NCBI GenBank assembly: GCA_023667345.1
Contig: JAMPAF010000008.1
Coordinates: 1-64,000 of the forward strand
Reading direction: 5' to 3'
Length of the DNA: 64,000 nt
Source: Clostridiales bacterium
GTDB lineage: Bacteria; Bacillota; Clostridia; Christensenellales; Borkfalkiaceae
Below the pieces are notes generated by a model. The model was given only the letters and a program-made list of their open reading frames with translations, searched no databases and was not told where the DNA came from. Position 1 is the first letter of the stretch. Each line of letters starts with the position of its first letter. Below are positions 27,875 through 36,853 of the stretch, in pieces. The position numbers and the translations under genes are program-made.

Positions 27875-30800
27875 ATGAACAACAAAAAAAGAACCTTCTT
27901 AAAATCGGCGGTTATAGGCGTTACGGCTATTGCGACGTCGTTGACCATAGGCTTTTCAGCCGCATGCTCGACAGGTAGCGGCAGTTCCTCGTCCGATACC
28001 GACGACGACAAGACCACTACCAAAATCGACGAGCAGACCATAAAGAACGGCAACTTCGAATTCTACTCGGACAACAAGGGCATTTACCCCATAAGCAACC
28101 CCGATAGCTGGTCGAGGGGCTCTAACGGCAACTCTTCCTCTTCGATTTCGGGCGTTATAGATACGGGCAAGGAGCATTGGGATTACATTACCGACCCCGA
28201 CCTTCCCCAGACTTTGGAGGACAATGACGACCTCGAATCGGGCGACGAGAACAAAAAGGACTACAACGGCGCACTCGCCGACGATTTGCCCTATAAAAAC
28301 CCTCACGAGGCGACCGACTCTTCGAGCGAGGACGAGAACGCGAAGGACTATATCGAAAACCCCTTCACCCATAAGTACCGCTATGACGCGGACGGCAAAA
28401 TTTTAGACGAAAACGGCGACGAGGTGACGACTTACGAGGACGACGACGGCAATCTCTACCTCGACGAGGAGCACAAAACTCCCCTCGAAACGTCGGTTCT
28501 TATGATTCACAACTACCGCAGAAACGACTACCACGGCGCGGAGACATATTTTTCGAGCTCCACCACCGTCACTTTAGAAGCGAACACCGCGGCGGAGATT
28601 TCGATGTGGGTTAAGACGACCGAGCTGTATTTCAGCGGCGCTGACACCACGAGAAAGCCCGTTACCTTCGACCGCGGCGCGTATATCAAGGTAAATACGC
28701 AGGTCGGCGGCAACAGCCTCGACGCGTTCGAAATCAAAAACATCAACACCGAACAGCTTATCGAAACTCCTTATCTGTCCACCGAAAACGAGGACGACGA
28801 AAAGGTTATAGATTATGCCAACTGGGAAAACAACGGCTGGGTTAAATACACCGTTTACGTTGCGGCGAGCAGCTTTTCGGCAACGAGCGTCAGCATTACT
28901 CTCGGTCTCGGCGAGGACGAAGCCAACACCGTAGAGGGCTACGCTTTCTTCGACGACGTTTCCATAAAAAAATACAAGAGCGTCGACGATATGAAGGACA
29001 GCGACGCATATAAGGGCGCAACCTTTAAAGAAGAAGATGACGAAAATAACGGCGTATTTGCCAACGTTTCGTACCCCCTTTCGCCCGACGCGAAGAGCGA
29101 GTTCCGCGTAGATAAGGAAAGCTACAAGACGAACGACACGACGGGCGGCGGAATTATTACCGACAAGGTATACGAGAACAACTTTGCGGACAGAGTTTTC
29201 TTTATCGACTTTGCAAGCTACAACACCGAAAAGAACAAGCCCGTACCCATCGGCTCGGAAAACGTTACGGCGGGGCTGACCGTCGACGACACCAACACGG
29301 GCAAATACGTGTGCACGGAGTACAATTCTGCAAGCAACGCATACAAAACTAACCTCGACGTGCCCGAATATGCGGGGCTGTATATACCCAGCGCGCTGAG
29401 AACAAAGCCTTTGCAAATCGGCGACGACATTATCGCTACCACCACCGTGGGAAGCGCGGCGGACTGGGAATTCAGCGCAATAGAAACGAAATATGCCTTG
29501 ACTCTGACCAACGCGTTGAAATCGGCTCCCGATTTGCCCGGCGCGGGCGAAAACCCCGCCGCACTCGTAATGCTCAGTGCGAGCGGCGCGGCATACGAGG
29601 CGCACATCACCGACGACAGCTTTGTATTAAACGACGATGGGTATATGCTCATATCCTTCTGGATTAAGACCTCGGCTATGGACGGCAAGACGGCGGCTAC
29701 GGTTACGGTTAAGGGAACGGAAGGCGACGACAAGGACATCACCTCCTCTTTCACCGTCGATTCCACGACGCTGAGCAAAGTTACTATCGGCGAGGGCGAA
29801 GACAAGATAGAGGACGCATACAACGGTTGGGCAAGGTGCTTCGTGCGCGTTTCCAACACCTCGAAAGACAAGGAAAACGCAAAGCCGTTCGAGATTGTAG
29901 TCAATTTCGGCAACACCTCGATAAGGGACACGAACAAGTCCGCCTACAATTACGGCTGGGTTGCGCTGACCAACATTTCGGTTATGGAGCTTGACGAGGA
30001 CGTTTACGGCTACACCTCGAACTCGTCGCAGTCTGCTACGATAGAGTTTACGGAAGAGACGGAAAAGACCACGCACCTCTTCGACACCGAGCAGGGCGAA
30101 AAGAACGAGATAAAGGACGATTTGGCGACTCCCTCTTCCTACACGGGCGTAAACGGCGCGAGCAAGTCAATAAACCCCGACAGCGTTATCGAGCTTGACG
30201 GCTACCACGACAGCAACAAGAACGACTACGCGGGACTTTTAAGCAAGGATAACTTCGAAAATTACTCCGACTGTATGTGGTACAACGTATTGCAGACAAT
30301 CGAGCAGGACAACCTTGCGGAGCACGACAACAACCTGTGGAACGCGGTATTCGGCGAACGCACCGTTCAGCCCCTTCTTATCGTAAACACTCTGAGAAAG
30401 AAGGCAGACAATTCCGCCTTCGGCGACAAGAGATATAATTACGGTTATATAGGCAATTCCGCATCGGTAAGCTCGGACGGCTACACCGCCGTCAGCGTGA
30501 GAGTTAAGGCGAGCGACGGCGCGGTTGCAAACGTTTACCTTGTAGAGAACAAGACGGGCGGCGAAGTACTTTCGTACAAAACACCCAAATACAACTTCTG
30601 GTACGACGCGGACGGCAACATTTTGAAGCACGAGCCCGCGGAGAACGAAACTCTTGCAGAGCAAAAGGAAAATATAGCCTACACTTTGAGAAAGGACGGC
30701 TTGTACGAGAACGGCGACGGAAAACTGTACGCTAACTTCTACAACCTTACCCGCCACTACGACCGCAGCTTCGAGCACGAAAAATTCTTCGACGAAAGCG

Positions 30801-32173
30801 GCACGCAGCTTGTGTACAGCGAAAAGAATATCAAGGACGACACAATCTACTACGGCGACGCGGCAAAAACCAAATACGCGCCCCACTACCTGATTGCGGG
30901 CGGCAAGGAAAACAACAAGGTTTACCTCTATAATAGCGGCATAGGCGACGAAGCGACCTACTACTACGTCGAGGACGGCGTTGCAAACAAGAACAAGCTC
31001 GTGTCCGGCATTGAGTACGGCGGAGAGACGGGCGTTGAGTTGCGCTACGACAACACTGAAAACGACGGCGTAATCTCCACCCCCTATCAGTTTACGATTG
31101 ATACGGTTGAACACCCCGAGTATGCGGACAAGTGGATTACGGTTACCTTCTATATCCACGCCGGCGCGGAGAGCAAGGACTACAAGTTAGAGCTTTGGAG
31201 CGGCAGCCGCGATAAAGAGAGCGACTACGAGACGGGCGACTACGCGAAGGACAGCTACGTAATATTCGATTACAGTGATTTGAGCTCGTCTTTGAGCCAG
31301 ACGACTTTCGACGGGCTTGTAAACGGGTACGTCAGCGACATTAAGGCGAAGTACAACGAGAAGATTTTCGAGCTCGGCAAAGAGTTGCCCGACAACGACG
31401 CGAACATCAACGAGCTTAAAGAGATAGCCGAGGGCGAGGTGGATATTTACGGCTACGAAGCCGATTACTACACCTTCTCGCTGTTCGACTCCGCGGCGTT
31501 TATCCCCTTCAACGGCGAGATAAACACCGACGACACGGGATATTCGTTCGACTACACCGAAAGCGTTGAGAGCCTTGCATTCCTTAAAGTTGTCGATAAC
31601 TGCTTGCCTTACGGCTCAGAGGACGAGCCCGAAGCCTACACTATGTCGGCGTTTATCGACTACTCGGTAATCGACAAGGACGTCGATATTATCGGCGAGC
31701 CCACTGCTCCCGGAGCGGGCGACAGCGACAGCGAGACGACAGCGAGCGGAGATTCCGTGAATGTTTGGCTGCTTGCCTCCTCCATCGTGCTTGTCGTTGC
31801 GATATTCGTTGCGATTGCGGCAATCTTTATAAGAGATTTCGTTAAAAAGCACAAGGGCAAAAAGACGAGCGGAAAGAATTCGTACAATTTCAACAAAAAC
31901 AAGCGCTATGTTAAAAAGTACGTTAAGGCTAACGGCGAGGCGCCCGTAGTTGAAGACGGCGAGATTGACGAGAGCCTTTTAAGCGACAAACCCGAGGAAA
32001 AGCCGACCGCTAACGACGGTGCGGCTGACGCGGTTGAAACCGTTGAAGCGGTTGAAGAGACCCCCGCGAAAACGGGTGAAGAGCCTTCCGACGAGCCCGC
32101 CGAAACTTCTGCCGAACCCGAAGAACAAAAGCACGACGGCGACGACAAGACTGACGACGGAAAAGAAGAATAA
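27875..32173 (+). CDS. 1432-residue surface lipoprotein-like protein with C-terminal transmembrane anchor
   Basis: The N terminus has a basic, hydrophobic signal ending in SAAC (Cys31), a possible lipobox, followed by a Ser/Asp-rich linker. The ectodomain is very acidic and holds about three segments with jelly-roll, carbohydrate-binding-like features: NGNFEF...YTVYV...AFFDDVSIKKY (residues about 60-370), GYMLISFWIKTS...YGWVALTNISVME (about 590-710), and GYTAVSVRVKAS...WITVTFYIHAG (about 870-1110). A single transmembrane helix (about 1296-1322) is followed by a basic stretch and a long Glu/Ala-rich cytoplasmic tail. No catalytic motif is seen. Family not recognised; a glycan-binding or adhesive role is inference. 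Confidence 0.75.
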   Translation: MNNKKRTFLKSAVIGVTAIATSLTIGFSAACSTGSGSSSSDTDDDKTTTKIDEQTIKNGNFEFYSDNKGIYPISNPDSWSRGSNGNSSSSISGVIDTGKEHWDYITDPDLPQTLEDNDDLESGDENKKDYNGALADDLPYKNPHEATDSSSEDENAKDYIENPFTHKYRYDADGKILDENGDEVTTYEDDDGNLYLDEEHKTPLETSVLMIHNYRRNDYHGAETYFSSSTTVTLEANTAAEISMWVKTTELYFSGADTTRKPVTFDRGAYIKVNTQVGGNSLDAFEIKNINTEQLIETPYLSTENEDDEKVIDYANWENNGWVKYTVYVAASSFSATSVSITLGLGEDEANTVEGYAFFDDVSIKKYKSVDDMKDSDAYKGATFKEEDDENNGVFANVSYPLSPDAKSEFRVDKESYKTNDTTGGGIITDKVYENNFADRVFFIDFASYNTEKNKPVPIGSENVTAGLTVDDTNTGKYVCTEYNSASNAYKTNLDVPEYAGLYIPSALRTKPLQIGDDIIATTTVGSAADWEFSAIETKYALTLTNALKSAPDLPGAGENPAALVMLSASGAAYEAHITDDSFVLNDDGYMLISFWIKTSAMDGKTAATVTVKGTEGDDKDITSSFTVDSTTLSKVTIGEGEDKIEDAYNGWARCFVRVSNTSKDKENAKPFEIVVNFGNTSIRDTNKSAYNYGWVALTNISVMELDEDVYGYTSNSSQSATIEFTEETEKTTHLFDTEQGEKNEIKDDLATPSSYTGVNGASKSINPDSVIELDGYHDSNKNDYAGLLSKDNFENYSDCMWYNVLQTIEQDNLAEHDNNLWNAVFGERTVQPLLIVNTLRKKADNSAFGDKRYNYGYIGNSASVSSDGYTAVSVRVKASDGAVANVYLVENKTGGEVLSYKTPKYNFWYDADGNILKHEPAENETLAEQKENIAYTLRKDGLYENGDGKLYANFYNLTRHYDRSFEHEKFFDESGTQLVYSEKNIKDDTIYYGDAAKTKYAPHYLIAGGKENNKVYLYNSGIGDEATYYYVEDGVANKNKLVSGIEYGGETGVELRYDNTENDGVISTPYQFTIDTVEHPEYADKWITVTFYIHAGAESKDYKLELWSGSRDKESDYETGDYAKDSYVIFDYSDLSSSLSQTTFDGLVNGYVSDIKAKYNEKIFELGKELPDNDANINELKEIAEGEVDIYGYEADYYTFSLFDSAAFIPFNGEINTDDTGYSFDYTESVESLAFLKVVDNCLPYGSEDEPEAYTMSAFIDYSVIDKDVDIIGEPTAPGAGDSDSETTASGDSVNVWLLASSIVLVVAIFVAIAAIFIRDFVKKHKGKKTSGKNSYNFNKNKRYVKKYVKANGEAPVVEDGEIDESLLSDKPEEKPTANDGAADAVETVEAVEETPAKTGEEPSDEPAETSAEPEEQKHDGDDKTDDGKEE

Positions 32174-32183
32174 TTAAAAAAAA

Positions 32184-32218
32184 CAGCCCCGCGGCGAAAA
32201 CGCCGCGGGGCTGTTTTT
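32184..32218 (+). terminator. Strong intrinsic terminator after the surface protein gene
   Basis: A 13-bp stem (CAGCCCCGCGGCG and its complement) with an AAAA loop followed by TTTTT, 10 nt after the stop codon. Confidence 0.95.
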
Positions 32219-32250
32219 AATGCGCAATTTGCAATTATGGTAGGAGAAAT

Positions 32251-32390
32251 CAACCTCTATCCCCTCTTCGAGGTACTTTCCCCTTCAAAGGGGAAAGCAA
32301 GATTTTCGCGCAACCCTCGCCTTCCACTTTGAAGGGGAAGGTGGCTTGACCGCCAAGGTCAAGACGGATGAGGGATGTGCACTTTTACCT
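32251..32390. repeat. Palindromic repeat family B, variant copy
   Basis: TTTCCCCTTCAAAGGGGAAAG, then CCTTCCACTTTGAAGGGGAAGG with GGTGGCTTGACC and GACGGATGAGGGA. The rest of the gap up to 32580 shows no gene. Confidence 0.6.
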
Positions 32391-32581
32391 TAACTAACGT
32401 ATATTGCGGTCAGGTTTATTTTGCGCGAAAACAACCACGCAAAAAGATTGTCACGTCGTAAACGGTAATTGCTTTTACGTTCCATCATTGTCCACCGTCT
32501 CGTTTACTCCTCACAATGACGTAACCATCGCTTTCCGTCTATCGAACCGCCATTTCGCCCCCTTATGTCCTATAACGACAC

Positions 32582-32626
32582 GAATTCTTAATTCTTAATT
32601 CTTAATTCTTAATTAATTTAAATTCT
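32582..32626. repeat. Heptamer tandem repeat (AATTCTT)n
   Basis: Four near-perfect AATTCTT units followed by degenerate ones, ending at the stop codon of the downstream minus-strand gene. Confidence 0.7.
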
Positions 32627-33937
32627 AAGTCCTTTCGGTAAATGGTTTTTTGCGAGCTTTTCGGTGAGCTTGCACCAGCCGAGCGGGTAACCCCCGTATA
32701 TCGCGGGCATCCACCCGTAAACCCTGACATTGTCTTCATCGTCGCAGCGCACTGCGCGACCGCGCAAATAATCCCACGCGCTCTCTTCGCAGAAAGAGAA
32801 ACACTTACCAAACTTATCGCCGAGCGACATTGCAAGCGCGTGAGCGGGCTCGGCGCGAAGAAGGCTGGAATATTCGCTCTTGATTATTTCGCAAAGGCGC
32901 AACCCGACGCGCAGGGTTTTAAACGGCAGTGCGGGGCAATTTTCGGGTATATCATACAGCGTTTCGCCCGTAAAATGCAGATTTTCGTCCTTAAATTCGC
33001 GGGTGATAAGCGTTTCGCCCTCCAACTCCGTCCACGCCCATTTTGCCTCCCTTGTCGGCGGTTTGATTTTAAAAAGCGGCACCTCGCGCACCTCGCCGTC
33101 CGTCTTTTTTAGGAGCGCGACGAAGTGCCCCTCGCCCGCGCACTCGTGCGGCAACAGCTTTTTCATCGACAAAAGTTCGAAATTCGGATACTTTTTTAAA
33201 AAATTTTCTATCTGCCCCTCGTCCTCTTCGGTCGCGAACGTGCACGTCGAGTAGACGAGTAAGCCGTTCGGCTTTAACGCCTTTTGCGCGCTGTCGAGTA
33301 TGTGCGCCTGCCGCCGCGCGCACGCCTCTACGTTTTCGGGGCTCCACTCGGCTATCGCGCTCTCTTCCTTTAAAAACATGCCCTCGCCCGAGCACGGCGC
33401 GTCGACGAGCACCTTGTCGAAATACCCCTCGAAATAGCCGCATACCTTTTGCGGGTTTTCGCTTATGACCGCGGCGTTGGTTATACCCATCCGCTCCACG
33501 TTTTGAAGCAATATTTTTGCACGGGCGGGGTTTATCTCGTTCAGAACGATTATGCCCTCTTCGCCCATGCTTTGCGCAAGCTGCGTGCCCTTGCCGCCCG
33601 GCGCGGAACACAAATCGAGCACCCTCTCGCCAGCTTTCACCTGCAAAAGGGGGGCGGCGCACATTGCCGAGGGCTCCTGCACGTAGTAGAGCCCCGCCGC
33701 GTGCTGTATGGTTTTGCCCGCCCTTTCCTCGTTTACGTAAAAGCCGCAATCTTCCCAAGGAACGGGTTTAAGGCAGGAAAACGGCGATATCTTTTTGAAT
33801 TTTTCGACCGAGATTTTGAGCGTGTTTACGCGGATTGCCTTGTAGGGCTGTCTTTCGTACGAAGAAATAAATTCGCCGTATTTTTCGCCGAGCTCGCCGC
33901 GCATGCGCAGTTTGAATTTTTCGGGCAAATCAATCAT
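32618..33937 (-). CDS. RsmF/NOL1-NOP2-Sun type RNA cytosine-5 methyltransferase
   Basis: 439 residues. SAM-binding domain with LDLCSAPGGKGTQLAQ near residue 107; DAPCSGEGMF with the release Cys near 176 and STCTFATEEDE with the nucleophilic Cys near 231. After residue 290 a C-terminal domain with RAVRCDDEDNVRVYGWMPAIYGGYPLGWCK fits the RsmF/YebU-type RNA-binding tail. The target is probably rRNA; the exact position is unknown. Its start overlaps the exonuclease stop by 8 nt. Confidence 0.88.
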   Translation of the reverse strand: MIDLPEKFKLRMRGELGEKYGEFISSYERQPYKAIRVNTLKISVEKFKKISPFSCLKPVPWEDCGFYVNEERAGKTIQHAAGLYYVQEPSAMCAAPLLQVKAGERVLDLCSAPGGKGTQLAQSMGEEGIIVLNEINPARAKILLQNVERMGITNAAVISENPQKVCGYFEGYFDKVLVDAPCSGEGMFLKEESAIAEWSPENVEACARRQAHILDSAQKALKPNGLLVYSTCTFATEEDEGQIENFLKKYPNFELLSMKKLLPHECAGEGHFVALLKKTDGEVREVPLFKIKPPTREAKWAWTELEGETLITREFKDENLHFTGETLYDIPENCPALPFKTLRVGLRLCEIIKSEYSSLLRAEPAHALAMSLGDKFGKCFSFCEESAWDYLRGRAVRCDDEDNVRVYGWMPAIYGGYPLGWCKLTEKLAKNHLPKGLRI

Positions 33938-34880
33938 TTAACATACACCTCAGCCCGTCCAGCGAAACGACTTTCAGTTTGCCGTCCTTTGCGTTCTGCG
34001 TGCGCACCGTGTCGTCGGATTGGTCGCACACGTAAATATTGCACAGCGACAATTTTTGCGTGTATTTACCGCCGAGCTCGAAGATTTTATCGACGAGCGG
34101 CACGGAAATCTCCGTTTCGTATTCTATGCGGCGTGAAAAATTGAACACGCACCCCTTTAATTTGTCGGATTTTACCGTATGCTTGCGGTTGACGTGATTG
34201 TAAAATTTGCTGCGACTTTTCGCGAGCTCCGCCTTTTCGCGCTGACGCCGCGCACGGTATTCGCCGTACGCCTTTGCCGTGGGCTTTATTATTTTATGCT
34301 CCTTTATATACCCGCGTTTTATGCCGAGCAGCCTGTCGATTTCCGACCCCGCGCAGTTATGCTTTTTGCACAGAGCCTCCACAACGCGCATTGTTGCATA
34401 AGCGTCGTCGGCGGCGCGGTGGGGCGTGAACTCCACCTCTAAATCCTTGGTTATGTATTCCAGCCCGAACTGCCGTGAAAAGTCGCTTATCGACGTCATA
34501 TACATAAGCTGACTGTCCGAAAAGCCGAACTCGAACGGCGGAAGATGAAAGCGGCGGGTTTCCAAATCGAGATAGTTTACGTCGTTTAGTGTTGCGTGAC
34601 CGAAAACGAGATTGTTTTTGTCCTGCAAGAGCGCGCGTATCCGCTTGTATTCCTGCGGGAAAACCGGATAATTTTTGAACTCCGAGTACTCGTACGGAAG
34701 CACAAGTCCGTGCTCGCCTCGCCCGTCGGTTAAATGGAACTTGCCCTTTGGGTTGATTAGGATATCTTCTTTTTTTATAATATTGAAACGCTCGTCGCAG
34801 AGCACGTACCCGAACGCGCAGATTTTTGCGGTGGTCTTGTACACGCTCGCGCACTCGATATCGAAAAACAGTAAATTCAT
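33930..34880 (-). CDS. DEDDh exonuclease with C-terminal BRCT-like domain
   Basis: 316 residues. FFDIECAS near residue 4 gives the DxE pair, GHATLNDVNYLD near 94 the second Asp, and HRAADDAYAT near 153 the His-x4-Asp: the DnaQ-type 3'-5' exonuclease core. A basic helical linker (RARRQREKAELAKSR) follows. Residues about 240-316 (KLKGCVFNFSRRIE... KIFELGGKYTQKLS...) look like a BRCT domain. It is probably a repair nuclease, not the replicative subunit. TTGCCA-17-TATAAT at 34889-34917 ends 8 nt before the ATG. Confidence 0.8.
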   Translation of the reverse strand: MNLLFFDIECASVYKTTAKICAFGYVLCDERFNIIKKEDILINPKGKFHLTDGRGEHGLVLPYEYSEFKNYPVFPQEYKRIRALLQDKNNLVFGHATLNDVNYLDLETRRFHLPPFEFGFSDSQLMYMTSISDFSRQFGLEYITKDLEVEFTPHRAADDAYATMRVVEALCKKHNCAGSEIDRLLGIKRGYIKEHKIIKPTAKAYGEYRARRQREKAELAKSRSKFYNHVNRKHTVKSDKLKGCVFNFSRRIEYETEISVPLVDKIFELGGKYTQKLSLCNIYVCDQSDDTVRTQNAKDGKLKVVSLDGLRCMLND

Positions 34881-34888
34881 ACCTCTTT

Positions 34889-34917
34889 ATTATATCAGAT
34901 TTGTTAAAATATGGCAA
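34889..34917 (-). promoter_or_regulatory. Promoter of exonuclease-rRNA methyltransferase operon
   Basis: -10 TATAAT at 34889-34894 and -35 TTGCCA 17 nt upstream. The predicted start of transcription is 1-2 nt before the ATG, so the AGAGGT in front of the ATG would be mostly excluded from the mRNA. Confidence 0.65.
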
Positions 34918-35045
34918 GAGTAAATAAGAAAAGAGCGCGGGGTTTATAAAAATTCCCATATGAAATTTTTCAACAAGTAGAAAAAGTGCGACGGTTAAGA
35001 CATAATTAAATAAGGATAGCATATATACACATAACAAGAAATTGC

Positions 35046-35074
35046 TTGCTTTTGTTCCAGATTTAGAATATAAT
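35046..35074 (+). promoter_or_regulatory. Promoter of the restriction-modification genes
   Basis: TTGCTT at 35046-35051, 17-nt spacer, TATAAT at 35069-35074, followed by AAGGTG and the ATG at 35104. Confidence 0.6.
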
Positions 35075-35103
35075 ATATTTACTCGTCTATTAAGGTGAAT
35101 TTT

Positions 35104-36171
35104 ATGCTAAGTTTTATGTCGGCAAAAGAAGCGGCAGAAAAATGGAAAATATCGCAACGGCGCGTTTCAGTACTATGCAGTGAAAACAGAATTGACGGCG
35201 CTATGATGGTCGGCAAAATGTGGATCATTCCGAGCGATGCCGAAAAACCTATCGATAAACGCACTGTTAGGTATGAAAAGAAAAAAAATATTGCATTAAA
35301 ACCGTTTGTAAAATGGGCGGGTGGAAAAAGTCAGCTTATTTCCGAACTTGAAAAAATGCTACCTGCGAACGGCGAAAAAGTCTTGACAAAATATTGCGAA
35401 CCTATGGTCGGCGGCGGCGCTCTTCTCTTCAACATTTTGTCAAAATATAATTTCGAAAAAATATATATCAGCGATATAAATTCAGAACTTATTAACGCTT
35501 ATAGGGTAATTAAAAACAACGCCAACGAATTGATTGCAAAATTGCAAGAAATGCAACTTACATTTTTGCCTATGGACGAAAACGGCAGAAAGCTCTATTA
35601 TTATTCCATTCGTGATAAATTCAACACTACGGATTTGACGAAAAATACGGCAACTATAAAAGCTGCATATTTCATATTCTTGAATAAAACCTGCTTTAAC
35701 GGTCTTTATCGCGTAAATCGCACGGGAAAGTTTAACGTACCTATGGGCGAATATAAAAACCCGACGATTTGCGACGAAAACAATCTTTTGAATATAAGCA
35801 AAGCTTTGCAAAATGTAGACATTGTTTGCGGCGATTACTCGTTATCGAAAAAATTTATCGACAAAAACACGTTTGTCTATCTCGATCCGCCGTACCGCCC
35901 GATTTCGGAAACCTCGGCGTTTACTTCCTACAATACCGATATTTTCGACGATAACGAACAAATAAGACTTTCAAAGTTTATCGACGGGATAAACGCTTCG
36001 GGTGCAAAAATCGTTTTAAGCAATTCCGATCCGAAAAACATAAATCCAAGCGATACTTTTTTCGACGATTTGTATAATGCATATAAAATAAAGCGTGTAT
36101 CGGCATCACGTATGATAAACAGTAAAGCCGCAAACCGCGGCAAAATAAACGAATTACTTATTTGCAATTAA
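35104..36171 (+). CDS. Dam-family adenine-N6 DNA methyltransferase with N-terminal HTH
   Basis: 355 residues from the ATG at 35104 (AAGGTG 6 nt upstream). Residues about 3-45 (SAKEAAEKWKISQRRVSVLC... KMWIIPSDA) form an excisionase/MerR-like helix-turn-helix. The catalytic part is an alpha-class D12 methyltransferase: FVKWAGGKSQL near residue 66, GGALLF, and the DPPY motif near 260 followed by an SETSAFTSY stretch like that of GATC-modifying enzymes. GATC specificity is a guess. Base composition is visibly more AT-rich than the flanks, indicating transfer. It is followed by a nuclease gene, making an R-M pair. Confidence 0.88.
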   Translation: MLSFMSAKEAAEKWKISQRRVSVLCSENRIDGAMMVGKMWIIPSDAEKPIDKRTVRYEKKKNIALKPFVKWAGGKSQLISELEKMLPANGEKVLTKYCEPMVGGGALLFNILSKYNFEKIYISDINSELINAYRVIKNNANELIAKLQEMQLTFLPMDENGRKLYYYSIRDKFNTTDLTKNTATIKAAYFIFLNKTCFNGLYRVNRTGKFNVPMGEYKNPTICDENNLLNISKALQNVDIVCGDYSLSKKFIDKNTFVYLDPPYRPISETSAFTSYNTDIFDDNEQIRLSKFIDGINASGAKIVLSNSDPKNINPSDTFFDDLYNAYKIKRVSASRMINSKAANRGKINELLICN

Positions 36172-36182
36172 AGGAGATACTT

Positions 36183-36722
36183 ATGATTAAAAACGGCAAA
36201 GGCGGCGGCAATACACGCACAGGTTTGGTTTTTGAGGGGAAAGTCGATTTATCAACCTTTTTAAGCCAACAACCGCATTATCACGTAATTGCTAATGACG
36301 TACTATACAACGGACAAAAAATTGCACGTGTTTTCAAGAAAAATTCTTTTTATTCGGTTTTCCTTAAAGAATTAAACATAGATTGGAAAAAATATATTTC
36401 TAAGCGCTTATTGCCCGACGACAGTATTTTCGTTTTGATGAACAATACTCTATTTATTATTGAGTGTAAACACCAGCAAGTTGCCGGATCGGTTGATGAA
36501 AAATTACAAACGTGCGACTTTAAGAAAAAGCAGTATAAAAAGCTTATGGCTCCCGCCAATATCGACGTTGAATATGTTTATCTTTTAGACGATTGGTTCA
36601 GACAACCTGCGTATAAAGACGTATTAGACTATATCCAGTCGGTCGGGTGCGATTACTATTTTGAATATATACCGTTAATTAAATTAGGGTTGCCCGTACC
36701 GCCCGAGTTAATCGAAGATTGA
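36183..36722 (+). CDS. Predicted type II restriction endonuclease, PD-(D/E)XK fold
   Basis: About 179 residues from the ATG at 36183, which has AAAGGAG overlapping the methyltransferase stop. NTRTGLVFEGKVDLSTFL near the N terminus and DDSIFVLMNN then LFIIECKHQ near residue 92 provide the E and ExK residues of a PD-(D/E)XK nuclease. The adjacent methyltransferase, shared AT-rich composition and terminator make it the cognate nuclease. The family was recognised by motif only and the recognition site is unknown. Confidence 0.75.
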   Translation: MIKNGKGGGNTRTGLVFEGKVDLSTFLSQQPHYHVIANDVLYNGQKIARVFKKNSFYSVFLKELNIDWKKYISKRLLPDDSIFVLMNNTLFIIECKHQQVAGSVDEKLQTCDFKKKQYKKLMAPANIDVEYVYLLDDWFRQPAYKDVLDYIQSVGCDYYFEYIPLIKLGLPVPPELIED

Positions 36723-36780
36723 TAATGGCAAAGCAAATCCCCTTACAGCCCGAAAATACTTATTTATAATTAAAAAACAA

Positions 36781-36814
36781 CTCTTGGATGACAATTATCC
36801 AAGAGCTTTTTTTG
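36781..36814 (+). terminator. Intrinsic terminator after the R-M genes
   Basis: A 9-bp CTCTTGGAT/ATCCAAGAG stem followed by CTTTTTTT. Confidence 0.9.
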
Positions 36815-36853
36815 ACGAGCGCGGGGTTTATTTGCGCTCTTTTTAAGGGGATT

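Noticed and set aside
28574..31159. Long minus-strand ORFs inside the large surface protein gene
   Set aside because: They mirror the biased Asp/Glu-rich codons of the real plus-strand gene; start signals are missing.
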